In this document: in pieces, positions 1-9,463 of the stretch
Layout: each line of letters opens with the position of its first letter
How positions within the stretch are numbered: the stretch's first letter is position 1
From: Bacillota bacterium
GTDB taxonomy: Bacteria; Bacillota; Clostridia; Acetivibrionales; DSM-1351
Assembly: GCA_023444055.1 (NCBI GenBank)
Contig: JAEZRV010000073.1
Location: 62,001 to 126,000 of the forward strand
Reading direction: 5' to 3'
Length of the DNA stretch: 64,000 nucleotides
Translations under genes and position numbers: made by a program
Notes under the pieces: model-generated
The model's database searches: none
Seen by the model: the letters and a program-made list of their open reading frames with translations, nothing else
What the model was told of the DNA's origin: nothing

Positions 1-1
1 T

Positions 2-316
2 GGTGCAGTAGATGAATCAAAACCTACTGCAATTATTTTTGGAAATGTTGTAAGTGCCGTACCACTAAAAATTAATATTGATCAAAAACTAACTCTTAAT
101 GCATCTCAAATTATTTTAACAAATAATGTGAAGGATTATGAGGTAGATATGACTGTTGAACATATTACAGAAGAAAGTGACAATCATACTCATTCATATA
201 AGGGAAAAAAGAAGTTCAAAATACATAATGGATTAGTAGTGGGAGATTCTGTAATAATGCTTCAAATGCAGGGAGGGCAAAAATTTGTTATTTTAGATAA
301 GGTGGTGAAGACATGA
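2..316 (+). CDS. Phage tail protein, DUF2577 family (5' end outside window)
   Basis: The reading frame is open from base 2, with no start in the window, so this is the C-terminal ~104 residues. The fragment has a KLTLN...ILTN strand pair, a His-rich turn (NHTHSYKG) and a C-terminal QGGQKFVILDKV beta strand. These are the features of the small DUF2577 proteins that precede DUF2634 in PBSX-like contractile tail operons. The stop overlaps the next start as ATGA, which indicates translational coupling. The role is probably in baseplate or tail-hub assembly. An internal ATG at 128 is not needed, because homology-like sequence continues upstream of it. Confidence 0.75.
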   Translation, partial: GAVDESKPTAIIFGNVVSAVPLKINIDQKLTLNASQIILTNNVKDYEVDMTVEHITEESDNHTHSYKGKKKFKIHNGLVVGDSVIMLQMQGGQKFVILDKVVKT

Positions 317-720
317 TTCCTCAGATGCAAATGCAAGATGATTTAGTGAATGATTTTGAATTTGAGCAGCAGCCTTCAAAAACCTATAAAATGAATTTGG
401 AGCAAATGACTATAGGTGGCTGGATTGATGGCCTAGAGGCTGTAAAACAGTCTGTTTATAAAATTATAAACACAGAAAGATATGACTATATTATATATAG
501 TTGGAGTTATGGGTCAGAACTAACTAATCTTATAGGCGAACAGATATCATTTGTTAATTCAAAAATTGAGCAAAAAATTACCGATGCACTTTTACAGGAT
601 GAAAGAATAGAAAAAGTAAGTAATTTTACATTTTCTTCATCAAAAGGTGCGGTTATTGTGGAATTTACAGTAACCTCAAGTGAAGGTACTTTTATAGCAG
701 AAAAGGTGGTTAATATATAA
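313..720 (+). CDS. Phage baseplate protein, DUF2634 (XkdS-like)
   Basis: This 135-residue protein has the size and position of XkdS/DUF2634, a gp25-like baseplate wedge component, between DUF2577 and baseplate J. Visible signatures are the start of the domain (SKTYKMNLEQMTIGGWIDGLEAV), a central YDYIIYSWSYG stretch, and the VSNFTFSSSKGAVIVEFTV strands near the end. The start overlaps the previous stop by four bases (ATGA), and its stop overlaps the next ATG by one base. The genes are therefore tightly packed in one tail operon. Confidence 0.85.
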   Translation: MIPQMQMQDDLVNDFEFEQQPSKTYKMNLEQMTIGGWIDGLEAVKQSVYKIINTERYDYIIYSWSYGSELTNLIGEQISFVNSKIEQKITDALLQDERIEKVSNFTFSSSKGAVIVEFTVTSSEGTFIAEKVVNI

Positions 721-1775
721 TGTATGAAAATATGACATATGAATTTATTCTTCAAAGAATGTTAAGTCGTGTTCCTAGTTCAATAGACAGGCGTGAGGGC
801 TCTGTTATTTTTGATGCCATAGCTCCGGCAGCTGCAGAACTGGCTCAAATGTATATTGAGGCAGACGTTATACTAAATGAAACCTTTGCAGATACAGCAT
901 CGCGAGACTATTTAGTTAAAAGGGCAGCCGAAAGGGGAATTACAACCAACCAAGCTACAAATGCTATACTCAAAGGCATTTTTAACATAAATGTTCCGAT
1001 TGGCTCAAGATTTTCTCTTGGAAAATTAAATTATGTTGTAATTGAAAAAGAGAAGGATTTTGAATTTAAAATGATGTGTGAATCAAAAGGGACTGAGGGC
1101 AACCTGCTATTTGGAACATTGATACCGATTGACTATATTGATGGTTTGGAAAGTGCTATGCTAACAGAAGTAATTATCCCCGGAGAGGATGAAGAGGATA
1201 CAGAGGAGCTGCGTTCAAGATACTTTTCAACACTTGATTTGAAGGCTTTTGGGGGAAATGTTACAGACTATAAGGAAAAGGTTAATGGGTTGCAGGGAGT
1301 TGGTGGAGTTAAGGTTTATCCCACTTGGAATGGTGGTGGAACAGTTAAGCTTGTTATAATCAATTCTGAATATAAAAAGCCTTCAGATGAACTGGTTGAG
1401 TATATTCAAACTGAGGTTGATCCTGCTGAAGACCAAGGCAATGGAATTGGAATTGCACCTATCGGACATACAGTTACTGTTTTGGGTTTAGAACAGCAGG
1501 AAATTAATATAACAACAAAAATCACCTATCAGACAGGGTGGGAGTGGATTGATGTAAAAGGTTATGCTGAGGAAGCCCTTGATAATTATTTTCTTGAGCT
1601 TTGCCAGCTTTGGTCGGAAAGTGAATGCTTAATTGTACGTATAAGTCAGCTTGAAACAAGATTGCTTAATGTAGCTGGAGTTGTTGATATATCAGGAACA
1701 ACTATAAATGGTGTTGAACAGAATTTAGTTTTAGATAAGGATTCCATTCCGGTGAGGGGTGAAATTATTGGATAG
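720..1775 (+). CDS. Phage baseplate assembly protein J (XkdT-like)
   Basis: The 351-residue product matches the baseplate J family in length and layout. The N-terminal half begins RMLSRVPSSIDRREGSVIFDAIAPAAAEL, a typical opening. A GEDEEDTEELRSRYF segment near residue 160 precedes the conserved FGGNVTDYKEKV and GVGGVKVYPTWNGGGTVKLVI core. In the T4/P2 baseplate this protein forms part of the wedge ring. AAGGTGG a few bases upstream serves as ribosome binding site. The ATG overlaps the preceding TAA. Confidence 0.9.
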   Translation: MYENMTYEFILQRMLSRVPSSIDRREGSVIFDAIAPAAAELAQMYIEADVILNETFADTASRDYLVKRAAERGITTNQATNAILKGIFNINVPIGSRFSLGKLNYVVIEKEKDFEFKMMCESKGTEGNLLFGTLIPIDYIDGLESAMLTEVIIPGEDEEDTEELRSRYFSTLDLKAFGGNVTDYKEKVNGLQGVGGVKVYPTWNGGGTVKLVIINSEYKKPSDELVEYIQTEVDPAEDQGNGIGIAPIGHTVTVLGLEQQEINITTKITYQTGWEWIDVKGYAEEALDNYFLELCQLWSESECLIVRISQLETRLLNVAGVVDISGTTINGVEQNLVLDKDSIPVRGEIIG

Positions 1776-2316
1776 AGAAATAAATATTTTATGCTATTTA
1801 CCAGAGTTTATAAAAGAGTTCAGGGAATTTCAAAGGCTTGCTGAAGCTGAAAACCCTGAACTTTTGTCTGTTTGGGAAAACCTAGACCATGTTATGAAGG
1901 ATCAGTTTGTAACTACTTCTACTGAGAACGGTGTAAAACGGTGGGAGAGAATTTTGAAAATAATTCCTAAAGGCTCTGAAACTCTCGATGAGAGAAAATT
2001 CAGAATATTAACAAGGCTTAATGAAAAGCTGCCATTTACATATAAAATATTGGGCAGACAGCTTGCTTCGTTGTGCGGTGAAGAAGGATATTTTCTAGAG
2101 GTATTAAATCAAGAATACACAGTGATTGTAAAGGTGGAACTTATTGCAAAATCCAACCTGGAAGATATCAGAAGGCTCTTAGAAAGAATTCTTCCTGCTA
2201 ATATGCGTTTCGAACTAAGCCTTTTATATAATACACATCTACTGCTGAATGGTTATACAAATGCAGGATTATCAGAGTATACATATGAACAATTAAGAAG
2301 TGAGGTGCTTAAATAA
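1768..2316 (+). CDS. Phage tail protein XkdU-like (DUF2313)
   Basis: About 182 residues with the length, position and LLNRLNEKLPFTYKILGRQL-type core of YmfQ/XkdU proteins, which connect the baseplate to tail fibres. The open frame reaches back to a GTG at 1759, but AGGGGTG at 1755-1761 would lie on top of that codon. It sits six bases from the TTG at 1768, which I prefer. The start overlaps the end of the baseplate J gene, and the stop overlaps the tail-fibre ATG, consistent with translational coupling. Confidence 0.8.
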   Translation: MDREINILCYLPEFIKEFREFQRLAEAENPELLSVWENLDHVMKDQFVTTSTENGVKRWERILKIIPKGSETLDERKFRILTRLNEKLPFTYKILGRQLASLCGEEGYFLEVLNQEYTVIVKVELIAKSNLEDIRRLLERILPANMRFELSLLYNTHLLLNGYTNAGLSEYTYEQLRSEVLK

Positions 2317-5258
2317 TGGGAACAAAAACAAATAATTATAATTTAATAAAACCAGCTCCCGAGGATTTCTATAATATTCAGGATTATAACGAAAATATGG
2401 ATATTATTGATGGGCAGTTAAAAGAAATGGAATCAGAATTGGACGTGCTGGAGAATGACTATGTAAGGCAGCCTGGGTATGGAGTTACTGATGGAAGTTC
2501 AAATACATATACATTAGTATTATCACCTGCACCAACTACCTATAAAGATGGCATGGGAGTAGTAGTTAAAATGAATGTAGCCAATTCAGGAGCATGTACA
2601 TTAAATGTAAATGGTTTAGGTGCAAAAGCTATCGTAGATAGTAAGGGCAATGCTTTAACAGCAGGAAAGTTAAGGGTTAATGGTATTTATTCATTGAGGT
2701 ATGATGGCACAGATTTTGTACTACTTGGAGAAGCAATAGAAGGAAGCGGAAGCAAGTTAGATGCAGATTTACTTGATGGAAAGGAAGCATCAGCATTTGC
2801 AACAGCAGCTCAAGGCACTAAAGCGGATGCTGCGGCAACACAGACTAGTTTTAATGCACATTTATCTGATGTTACAAAGCATAAGCAGGCTATTGGTATT
2901 ACTCAAACAGGCGATTATTCTAATGCAGAAGGATCTGGTACAAGAGCAATAGGTAATTACTCACATGCAGAAGGATATTGTACAACAACCAGCGGCTTTG
3001 GTTCACATTCTGAGGGGCGCAACACATTAGCATGTGACGGAAAATTTTATACTATAACTGGATTTAATGATGCAAATAAGACTATTACCTTAGATAAGGT
3101 ATCGGAATTGTTAGTAGGTGATTCATTATATATCACGGTTTATAGTAGTCTTCCAAAACACGATATTATTATATCAGCAATAAATGAATTAACAGTTACT
3201 TTGAATACTGTCGAAATAATTAATTCTGATTGGATTTATGCTGTAAAATTAAAAGCTTTTAATCCTTCTCACGCAGAAGGTGATAATACAATTTCATGTG
3301 GTGTTTGTTCTCATGCAGAAGGCTATAATACAAAAGCTATTAATGATTATTGTCATACAGAAGGTTATGGAACAACTTCATCTGGGTATTGTTCTCATGC
3401 AGAAGGAGATAAAACAACTGCATCTGGATATTGGTCTCATGCAGAAGGTTATGGAACAACTGCATCTGGTCAGGACTCTCATGCAGAAGGTTTACGGTCA
3501 ATAGCTATGGGTGATTATTCCCATACAGAAGGTAAAGACTCAAAGGCTAGTGGTGAGAGTTCCCATGCAGAAGGATATGCTACAAAAGCAAATGGTGACT
3601 ATTCTCATTCAGAAGGTTATTGCACAACTGCATCTAATGCGGCTTCTCATTCAGAAGGGTATGTTACTTCAGCCATTGGAGAAGGTTCCCATTCTGAAGG
3701 GAGATACTCATTATCATGTAATGGAGAATTATATAAAATAACTGCATTTGATGATGTTAATAAGTCTATTACTTTAGACCGGGTATCAGGATTGTCAGTA
3801 GGCGATTCACTAATTATCAAGGTTACAGGTAGTCCAATAATACAAAATATTAAAATTTTATCAATTAATAATTTAACTATTATACTAAATACTACAATTA
3901 CTATCCAATCATCGTGGAAAAGTGTTATAAAAGAAATAGGTAATCATTATAATTCTCATGCAGAAGGTGTAGAAACAATAGCAGCTGGATATTGTTCTCA
4001 TGCAGAAGGTGCATATTCAGAAGCAACTGGAAGTACTTCTCATGCAGAAGGTTATAGTGCAGTAGCATCTGGAAACCTGTCTCATGCAGAAGGCATGAAA
4101 ACAATAGCATCTGGGGGCTATTCACATACAGAAGGTTATGAAACAACTGCTAGTGCTTCTTATTCTCATGCAGAAGGCAATGCAACAAAAGCTGGTGGGA
4201 ATAGTTCCCATGCAGAGGGATCAGGATCAAATGCGAGTGGTAACTGTTCTCATGCAGAGGGAGCGGGAACAAATGCTAACGGTGGGTTCTCTCATGCAGA
4301 AGGTTATTGTACAACTGCATTTGGTGAGAGTTCCCATGCAGAAGGATCTGATACAACTTCATCTGGATCTTATTCCCACACAGAGGGGTATTTTACATCT
4401 GCAACTGGGAATATGTCACATGCAGAAGGAGATAGGACAACTGCATCTGGGTATTCATCTCATGCAGGAGGATATTATACAATTGCCAATAATATGTTTT
4501 CTCAAGCAATTGGTAAATTCAATAAAACCTTAACAGGAAATCCAGCATCCCATACTAGCACAACTGACGCATTCGTAATCGGCAATGGTACTGCTGATGA
4601 TGCTCGCAGTAACGCATTCAGAGTTACATTCGATGGAAAAACTTATGGCTTATCTGCCTTTAACTCAGCAGGTGCTGATTATGCAGAATTCTTTGAATGG
4701 GCAGATGGAAATATTGATAATGAAGATAGAGTCGGATACTTTGTAACGCTTGATGGCGATAAAATCCGAAAAGCTAATTCTGCAGATGATTATATTTTGG
4801 GTATCATCTCAGTAAATCCTTCTGTTATTGGTGATAATTATGCAGACGATTGGAGTGGCAAATATGTAACTGATGAATGGGGACGTATTCAATATCATAA
4901 TGTCGTTGTACCTGCTACATATCGAACAGTACATCATGCTGCTGTCTATGAAGAGAATACTGATAAGATTATAACTGATGCCTATGATGAAGAGGTCATT
5001 ATAAGTGAAGAGCGTACCGATTATGTTCCTAAATTAAATCCAGACTGGGATTCCTCACAGGAATACATCTCAAGGGAGAAAAGAAAAGAATGGTCAGCTG
5101 TTGGTATGATGGGAAAGCTGCTTGTAAGAGATGATGGCACTTGTCAGGTTAATGGCTTTTGCAAGCCTAATAATGATGGAATTGCTACTACAGCAACAAA
5201 TGGATATAGAGTTATGAAAAGAGTATCCGAAGAAATTATTCAGATTCTTGTTAAATAA
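2316..5258 (+). CDS. Tail fibre with SHAEG repeats and C-terminal G2-type self-cleaving domain
   Basis: A 980-residue tail fibre or spike. Residues 1-45 (NNYNLIKPAPEDFYNIQDYN) are the common particle-binding head. Residues ~50-140 form a small beta domain. About 27 copies of a 14-residue repeat, core SHAEG (also SHSEG and SHTEG), span ~200-735, like the left-handed beta-roll of YadA-type adhesin heads. Two homologous inserts (~242-318 and ~468-546) interrupt the repeats. From ~785 the sequence GADYAEFFEWADG...DRVGYFVTLDGDKI resembles the Peptidase_G2 intramolecular chaperone, which cleaves itself off after trimerisation in phage appendages. Host-surface recognition is inferred. This is the last tail gene; no chaperone, holin or lysin gene follows. 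Confidence 0.88.
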   Translation: MGTKTNNYNLIKPAPEDFYNIQDYNENMDIIDGQLKEMESELDVLENDYVRQPGYGVTDGSSNTYTLVLSPAPTTYKDGMGVVVKMNVANSGACTLNVNGLGAKAIVDSKGNALTAGKLRVNGIYSLRYDGTDFVLLGEAIEGSGSKLDADLLDGKEASAFATAAQGTKADAAATQTSFNAHLSDVTKHKQAIGITQTGDYSNAEGSGTRAIGNYSHAEGYCTTTSGFGSHSEGRNTLACDGKFYTITGFNDANKTITLDKVSELLVGDSLYITVYSSLPKHDIIISAINELTVTLNTVEIINSDWIYAVKLKAFNPSHAEGDNTISCGVCSHAEGYNTKAINDYCHTEGYGTTSSGYCSHAEGDKTTASGYWSHAEGYGTTASGQDSHAEGLRSIAMGDYSHTEGKDSKASGESSHAEGYATKANGDYSHSEGYCTTASNAASHSEGYVTSAIGEGSHSEGRYSLSCNGELYKITAFDDVNKSITLDRVSGLSVGDSLIIKVTGSPIIQNIKILSINNLTIILNTTITIQSSWKSVIKEIGNHYNSHAEGVETIAAGYCSHAEGAYSEATGSTSHAEGYSAVASGNLSHAEGMKTIASGGYSHTEGYETTASASYSHAEGNATKAGGNSSHAEGSGSNASGNCSHAEGAGTNANGGFSHAEGYCTTAFGESSHAEGSDTTSSGSYSHTEGYFTSATGNMSHAEGDRTTASGYSSHAGGYYTIANNMFSQAIGKFNKTLTGNPASHTSTTDAFVIGNGTADDARSNAFRVTFDGKTYGLSAFNSAGADYAEFFEWADGNIDNEDRVGYFVTLDGDKIRKANSADDYILGIISVNPSVIGDNYADDWSGKYVTDEWGRIQYHNVVVPATYRTVHHAAVYEENTDKIITDAYDEEVIISEERTDYVPKLNPDWDSSQEYISREKRKEWSAVGMMGKLLVRDDGTCQVNGFCKPNNDGIATTATNGYRVMKRVSEEIIQILVK

Positions 5259-5301
5259 TTCTATATAAAAAACATTCTCTATTTAAAAGTTGCCTCTATA
5301 G

Positions 5302-5379
5302 AAAATGCATAATGATATGCACTCCAAATATTAGATAAACTATATCTGATATTTGGAGTTGCATATCGAAATGCATTTT
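5302..5379 (+). terminator. Long stem-loop after the tail operon
   Basis: An imperfect inverted repeat of about 35 bases per arm. The outer arms are AAAATGCAT and ATGCATTTT. The inner arms are CTCCAAATATTAGATA and TATCTGATATTTGGAG. It ends in TTTTTATAAAT and lies 44 bases after the tail-fibre stop. It probably ends tail-operon transcription, although it is longer than most intrinsic terminators. Confidence 0.55.
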
Positions 5380-6008
5380 TATAAATAACCTCAAACTTCT
5401 CAGTTGAATATCCTGTTTAAAGTCAATCAATATTAGGTGTGGTAGCATTATTAAATGAAAAGTTAAATAATTTTTTAAGTTAATTTACTGAACAAAAGCC
5501 ATTGGTAAATTTGCGCTTGTCTCGACTTTTTATTCGGAAGTTGGATTAAAAATAATGGCATGAATTAGCTCACTTCTATAAAGATAATTAAACCAGTTGG
5601 CTATTCTCAATTTGGTTTTCCCCAACTTGGCTTTCCTCAACGATTTGTTTATTATGGACAAAAAGTACAATTCTATTTGGTATGGTTTGTGCATATTGCA
5701 TAAAAAACATGATGCTATTTTGTGAGAATTGTATATTTTCTACAACCCATACCCATGCTAATATATTAATGTAACCGGTTGCGCAATGTATGTAGTTAAA
5801 GCGACCGGATTTTTTTAGACAGGTTATGCAACCGGTAGCGCAAAAAATACTCGTGCTCGACAGCAATTGTGAAATATATCTGATTGGAAGATTTTGATAT
5901 AATAACGCGATAGAGGAAGATATTTCTATAATCAATAAAGTTTTTGTTGAATAATTAAGTAATATAATAATACAATCAGATATTAATAACACTTTTGGAG
6001 GTTTTGCT
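5380..6008. other. Intergenic region between the tail operon and the LacI gene
   Basis: No gene is supported here. The reverse-strand open frame at 5588-6166 overlaps the operators and the start of the LacI gene and looks spurious. The right half contains the ACCGGT operator sites described separately. AGGAGG just before 6009 is the ribosome binding site of the repressor gene. Confidence 0.6.
5770..5842. promoter_or_regulatory. Cluster of LacI-family operators
   Basis: Two near-identical sites, TGTAACCGGTTGCGCA at 5770-5785 and TGCAACCGGTAGCGCA at 5827-5842, both centre on ACCGGT. Both are versions of the palindrome TGCGCAACCGGTTGCGCA. A diverged third site with GCGACCGGAT lies between them near 5801. 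This is the form expected of a LacI/GalR-family operator array. It precedes the lacI-type gene, so autoregulation is likely. I found no copy directly before the binding-protein gene at 7128. Confidence 0.7.
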
Positions 6009-7052
6009 ATGAGCAATTCAAAAAAAATAACAATTAAAGAAATAGCAGAAATAGCTGGAGTTTCTAAATCCACAGTGTCTCGTGCAATTGATGGAAATCC
6101 GAGGATAAGTAATGAGACAAGAAACAAGATTCTCAGTATTATTGAACAATACGGGTATACCCCCAATTCTGCTGCAAGAAATCTTGCAAGAAATAAAACA
6201 TACGCTATCGGAATTGTAATGCCTCATGGTGAATCAGATATATATTCAACTACATTCTTTCAGGAGACACTTAAAGGTATATGCAATACGGTGTCGGATA
6301 GTAATTACGATGTAATGATTACAGCGGGAAACCCTACTGAACCAGAAGCCATCAAAAGGCTTATCAGTACATCAAAAGTTGACGGAATTATTCTACTTAG
6401 ATCAACCCTTAGAGACAGCAATATTGAGACATTACTGGAAAATAATTTTCCTTTTGTTCTGATTGGCTCAAGCAGAGTGTATAAAAATATTTATAGTGTA
6501 GATAATAACAATAAACTTGCTACATTTTCACTCACAAAGCATATTCTGGAAAATGGCAAAGACAGAGTTGCTTTTATAGGTGGCGTTGAAAGTTCAACAG
6601 TTACAATACAGCGTCTAGAAGGATATAAGCAATGTCTCAAGGACTCAGGAATTAATGCTAATGAAGCTTATATATGTCAAGGGGACTTCTCTGAGAAGCA
6701 TGGATATGATTCAATGAAGAAACTTATGTCAATGTCAGTAAAGCCAGACAGTGTAATTGTAATGGATGATTCCATGTGCATAGGTGCTATGAAGTATCTT
6801 GAAGAAAAAAATATAAGTATACCGCAGGAAATTTCGGTTGCATGTTTTAATGAAAGCTCATATACAAAGTATTCCAAGCCTGCAATTACAGCAGTAAAGG
6901 TTGATTCCTACCAGCTTGGACTAGGGGCTACTGAAATTCTATTATCAGTTTTAAGTGGTAAAAAAGTTGAACCTGGTTGTAAATATATAGGACATGAAAT
7001 ACTTAAACGTGAATCAACATTATCAAATAAGCCTATTAAAAAGCCTATTTAA
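6009..7052 (+). CDS. LacI/GalR-family transcriptional regulator
   Basis: A 347-residue repressor. The N-terminal helix-turn-helix ITIKEIAEIAGVSKSTVSRA (residues ~7-27) and hinge helix ...NSAARNLARNKT are classic for the family. They are followed by a periplasmic-binding-protein-like effector domain (TYAIGIVMPHG...FVLIGSSR...VAFIGGVESS). It lies immediately upstream, same strand, of an ABC sugar transporter and a GH13 glucosidase. It probably controls them in response to a malto- or related oligosaccharide, although the effector cannot be read from sequence. The start is set by GGAGG upstream of the ATG. Confidence 0.92.
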   Translation: MSNSKKITIKEIAEIAGVSKSTVSRAIDGNPRISNETRNKILSIIEQYGYTPNSAARNLARNKTYAIGIVMPHGESDIYSTTFFQETLKGICNTVSDSNYDVMITAGNPTEPEAIKRLISTSKVDGIILLRSTLRDSNIETLLENNFPFVLIGSSRVYKNIYSVDNNNKLATFSLTKHILENGKDRVAFIGGVESSTVTIQRLEGYKQCLKDSGINANEAYICQGDFSEKHGYDSMKKLMSMSVKPDSVIVMDDSMCIGAMKYLEEKNISIPQEISVACFNESSYTKYSKPAITAVKVDSYQLGLGATEILLSVLSGKKVEPGCKYIGHEILKRESTLSNKPIKKPI

Positions 7053-7127
7053 TTGGTTAGTCTGCAGCTGACCTATTTAAATATATTTATCATATTCCAA
7101 ATAATAAAATAAGGGGGAATTAAACCT

Positions 7128-8519
7128 ATGAAAGCAAGAAGAATATTAAGTCTGATTACCGCTTTAACACTTACTGCCAGTATTTTTGCAGGATGTGGGG
7201 AAAGCAAAACATCAGACCAAAGCTCGGTAGCAACTAATTCAACAGTTGCAACTACTACAGAGAAAACTTCTGGTGGAGAGTTATACTATCTGAACTTTAA
7301 GCCTGAAATAGCTGAAATTTACGACGAAATTGCAAAAGTGTACAAGGAAGAAACTGGAGTGACACTGAAGGTTGTCACAGCTGCATCAGGTACTTACGAG
7401 CAAACATTAAAATCAGAAATTGAAAAGTCAGATGCCCCAACTTTATTCCAAATTAACGGACCAAAGGGTTATGCAAATTGGAAGGATTACTGCGCAGACT
7501 TGAAAGATACAGAGCTTTACAAGCACTTAACAGATAAGAATCTTGCAGTTAATGTTAATGGCGGAGTTTATGGTATTCCTTATGTTGTTGAAGGATATGG
7601 AATCATTTATAACAATGCTATTATGAATAAGTATTTTGCGCTTTCGAACAAAGCTACTGATGTTAAGAGTGCTGACGAAATTAATAACTTCACGAAATTA
7701 AAGGCTGTTGTTGATGATATGCAGAAGAATGCAAGTGCTCTTGGCATCAAAGGGGTATTCGCAAGCACATCATTAAAGACAGGTGAAGACTGGCGTTGGC
7801 AGACACACCTTGCAAATGTTCCTGTTTTCTATGAATTCAAGAACAACAATGTTGACTTAACAGGTGATGCAACTAAGGAAATTAAGTTCCAGTATGCAGA
7901 AAATTATAAAAACATTTTCGATTTATACATTAACAATTCAACTGTTAAGCCAAAGATACTAGGAACAAAGCAGGTTTCTGATTCAATGGCTGAGTTCGCA
8001 CTCGGACAGTGTGCAATGGTTCAAAATGGTAACTGGGCTTGGGGGCAGATCAAAGACGTAGACGGAAATGTTGTTAAAGAAGAGGATGTTAAGTTCATGC
8101 CTATATACACAGGAATAGCGGGCGAGGAAAACCAAGGAATTTGCGTAGGTACAGAAAACTTCTTCGCTATAAACAGTAAGGCATCTGCTGATAAGCAAAA
8201 ATTAGCACAAGACTTTATTTATTGGTTGTTTTCAAGTGATAAAGGTAAGAACTTTGTAACTAGCAAACTTGGATTTATAGCTCCTTTCGATACCTTCTCA
8301 GATACTGAAAAGCCAACTGATCCTCTAGCTAAAGAAGTTCTCCGTTGGTCAAGTAAAGAAGGTGCTGTAAATGTAGCTTGGAACTTTACAGTATTCCCAA
8401 GTCAGACATTCAAGGATAAGTTCGGAGCTGCATTATTACAATATGCTCAAGGCACTAAGAAATGGGATGAAGTTAAGTCACAGGTAATAGCAGATTGGAA
8501 ATCAGAAAGTTCAAAATAA
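7128..8519 (+). CDS. Sugar ABC transporter substrate-binding lipoprotein
   Basis: A 463-residue family 1 extracellular solute-binding protein. It has a lipoprotein signal peptide with lipobox SIFAGC (Cys ~23) and a Ser/Thr-rich tether. The mature domain has typical features: DAPTLFQINGPKGY, GIPYVVEGYGIIYN, and FALGQCAMVQNGNWAWGQI near residues 285-305. AAGGGGG ten bases upstream sets the start. It delivers sugar to the two permeases downstream. A stem-loop after the gene probably protects the 3' end, so that more binding protein than permease is made. The sugar is unknown; the GH13 neighbour suggests alpha-glucosides. Confidence 0.92.
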   Translation: MKARRILSLITALTLTASIFAGCGESKTSDQSSVATNSTVATTTEKTSGGELYYLNFKPEIAEIYDEIAKVYKEETGVTLKVVTAASGTYEQTLKSEIEKSDAPTLFQINGPKGYANWKDYCADLKDTELYKHLTDKNLAVNVNGGVYGIPYVVEGYGIIYNNAIMNKYFALSNKATDVKSADEINNFTKLKAVVDDMQKNASALGIKGVFASTSLKTGEDWRWQTHLANVPVFYEFKNNNVDLTGDATKEIKFQYAENYKNIFDLYINNSTVKPKILGTKQVSDSMAEFALGQCAMVQNGNWAWGQIKDVDGNVVKEEDVKFMPIYTGIAGEENQGICVGTENFFAINSKASADKQKLAQDFIYWLFSSDKGKNFVTSKLGFIAPFDTFSDTEKPTDPLAKEVLRWSSKEGAVNVAWNFTVFPSQTFKDKFGAALLQYAQGTKKWDEVKSQVIADWKSESSK

Positions 8520-8543
8520 ATAATAAAGTAGTTGATATAAGTT

Positions 8544-8575
8544 AAAAGAGCTGCTCGGCAGCGAGTAGCTCTTTT
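8544..8575 (+). terminator. Intercistronic stem-loop (partial terminator or mRNA stabiliser)
   Basis: AAAAGAGCT and AGCTCTTTT form a strong stem, extended by CTC/GAG, around a short loop between the binding-protein gene and the first permease gene. It ends in CTTTTG, a short T run. Such structures commonly give partial termination and protect the upstream message in ABC transporter operons. Confidence 0.75.
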
Positions 8576-8614
8576 GTTACATATGAAGTAGCTAGTTTAG
8601 GGGGGAGTGCTTTT

Positions 8615-9463
8615 ATGGAAAAAGACATAAAAAAGTATTTTGTGATATTCGCGTTACCAACTCTCATAGCTTTTACAATAGCATTTTTGGTTCCGTTTGG
8701 TATGGGCGTGTATCTTTCATTTACAGAGTTTACAACAATTTCAAATGCTAAATGGGTTGGATTTTCAAACTATGTAAAAGCCTTTGAGGATGGCTCAAAT
8801 TTCTTAGGAGCACTGCTATTTACATCAAAATTTGCAATTATTGCTGTTATCACAATTAATGTTTTTTCGTTTGCTATCGCTTTAGCTCTTACAAAAGGAT
8901 TAAAAGGAACAAATTTATTTAGAACAGTTTTTTTTATGCCAAATTTAATTGGAGGTATAGTATTAGGTTATATTTGGCAGCTAATAATTAATGGATTTCT
9001 AATAAACGTATTTGGTGTTGATATTACCTTTGATGCGAATTACGGATTTTGGGGATTAATAATATTAACTAACTGGCAGCTGGTTGGTTATATGATGATA
9101 ATATATATTGCGGGTATCCAGAATATCCCAGATGAATTGATCGAGGCTGCAAAAATTGATGGAGCGACATCCTTTCAAGTCTTATTTAACATTACTATTC
9201 CATTGGTAATGCCTTCAATAACAATATGTTCATTCCTTACATTAACAAATGCATTTAAAATGTTTGACCAGAACTTAGCTTTAACAGCAGGTGCACCTGC
9301 CGATCAAACAACGATGCTTGCACTTGATATTTACAAGACGTTTTACGGACGCGTAGGCTACGAAGGTGTTGGTCAGGCTAAGGCTGTTATGTTTTTCGTA
9401 ATGATAGCTATTTTAGCATTTATTCAACTATATCTCACTCGTAGTAAGGAGGTAGAAAACTAA
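8615..9463 (+). CDS. Sugar ABC transporter permease (MalF/UgpA type)
   Basis: A 282-residue inner-membrane permease with six predicted hydrophobic segments. It carries the conserved cytoplasmic EAA loop IPDELIEAAKIDGATSFQVL (near residue 175), which docks the ATPase. A GGGGGAG ribosome binding site precedes the ATG. The stop overlaps the start of the next permease (TAATG), so the two subunits are translationally coupled. No ATP-binding subunit is present in the locus. A shared MsmK-like ATPase encoded elsewhere is the usual solution in Firmicutes. Confidence 0.93.
   Translation: MEKDIKKYFVIFALPTLIAFTIAFLVPFGMGVYLSFTEFTTISNAKWVGFSNYVKAFEDGSNFLGALLFTSKFAIIAVITINVFSFAIALALTKGLKGTNLFRTVFFMPNLIGGIVLGYIWQLIINGFLINVFGVDITFDANYGFWGLIILTNWQLVGYMMIIYIAGIQNIPDELIEAAKIDGATSFQVLFNITIPLVMPSITICSFLTLTNAFKMFDQNLALTAGAPADQTTMLALDIYKTFYGRVGYEGVGQAKAVMFFVMIAILAFIQLYLTRSKEVEN

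Noticed and set aside
3280..4533. Several open frames (both strands) inside the tail fibre gene
   Set aside because: They are by-products of the 42-base repeat, with low-complexity Gln/Lys/Met- or Leu/His-rich translations and no ribosome binding sites.
5588..6166. 192-codon reverse frame upstream of the LacI gene
   Set aside because: It overlaps the operators and the LacI start, has no recognisable domain and no ribosome binding site.
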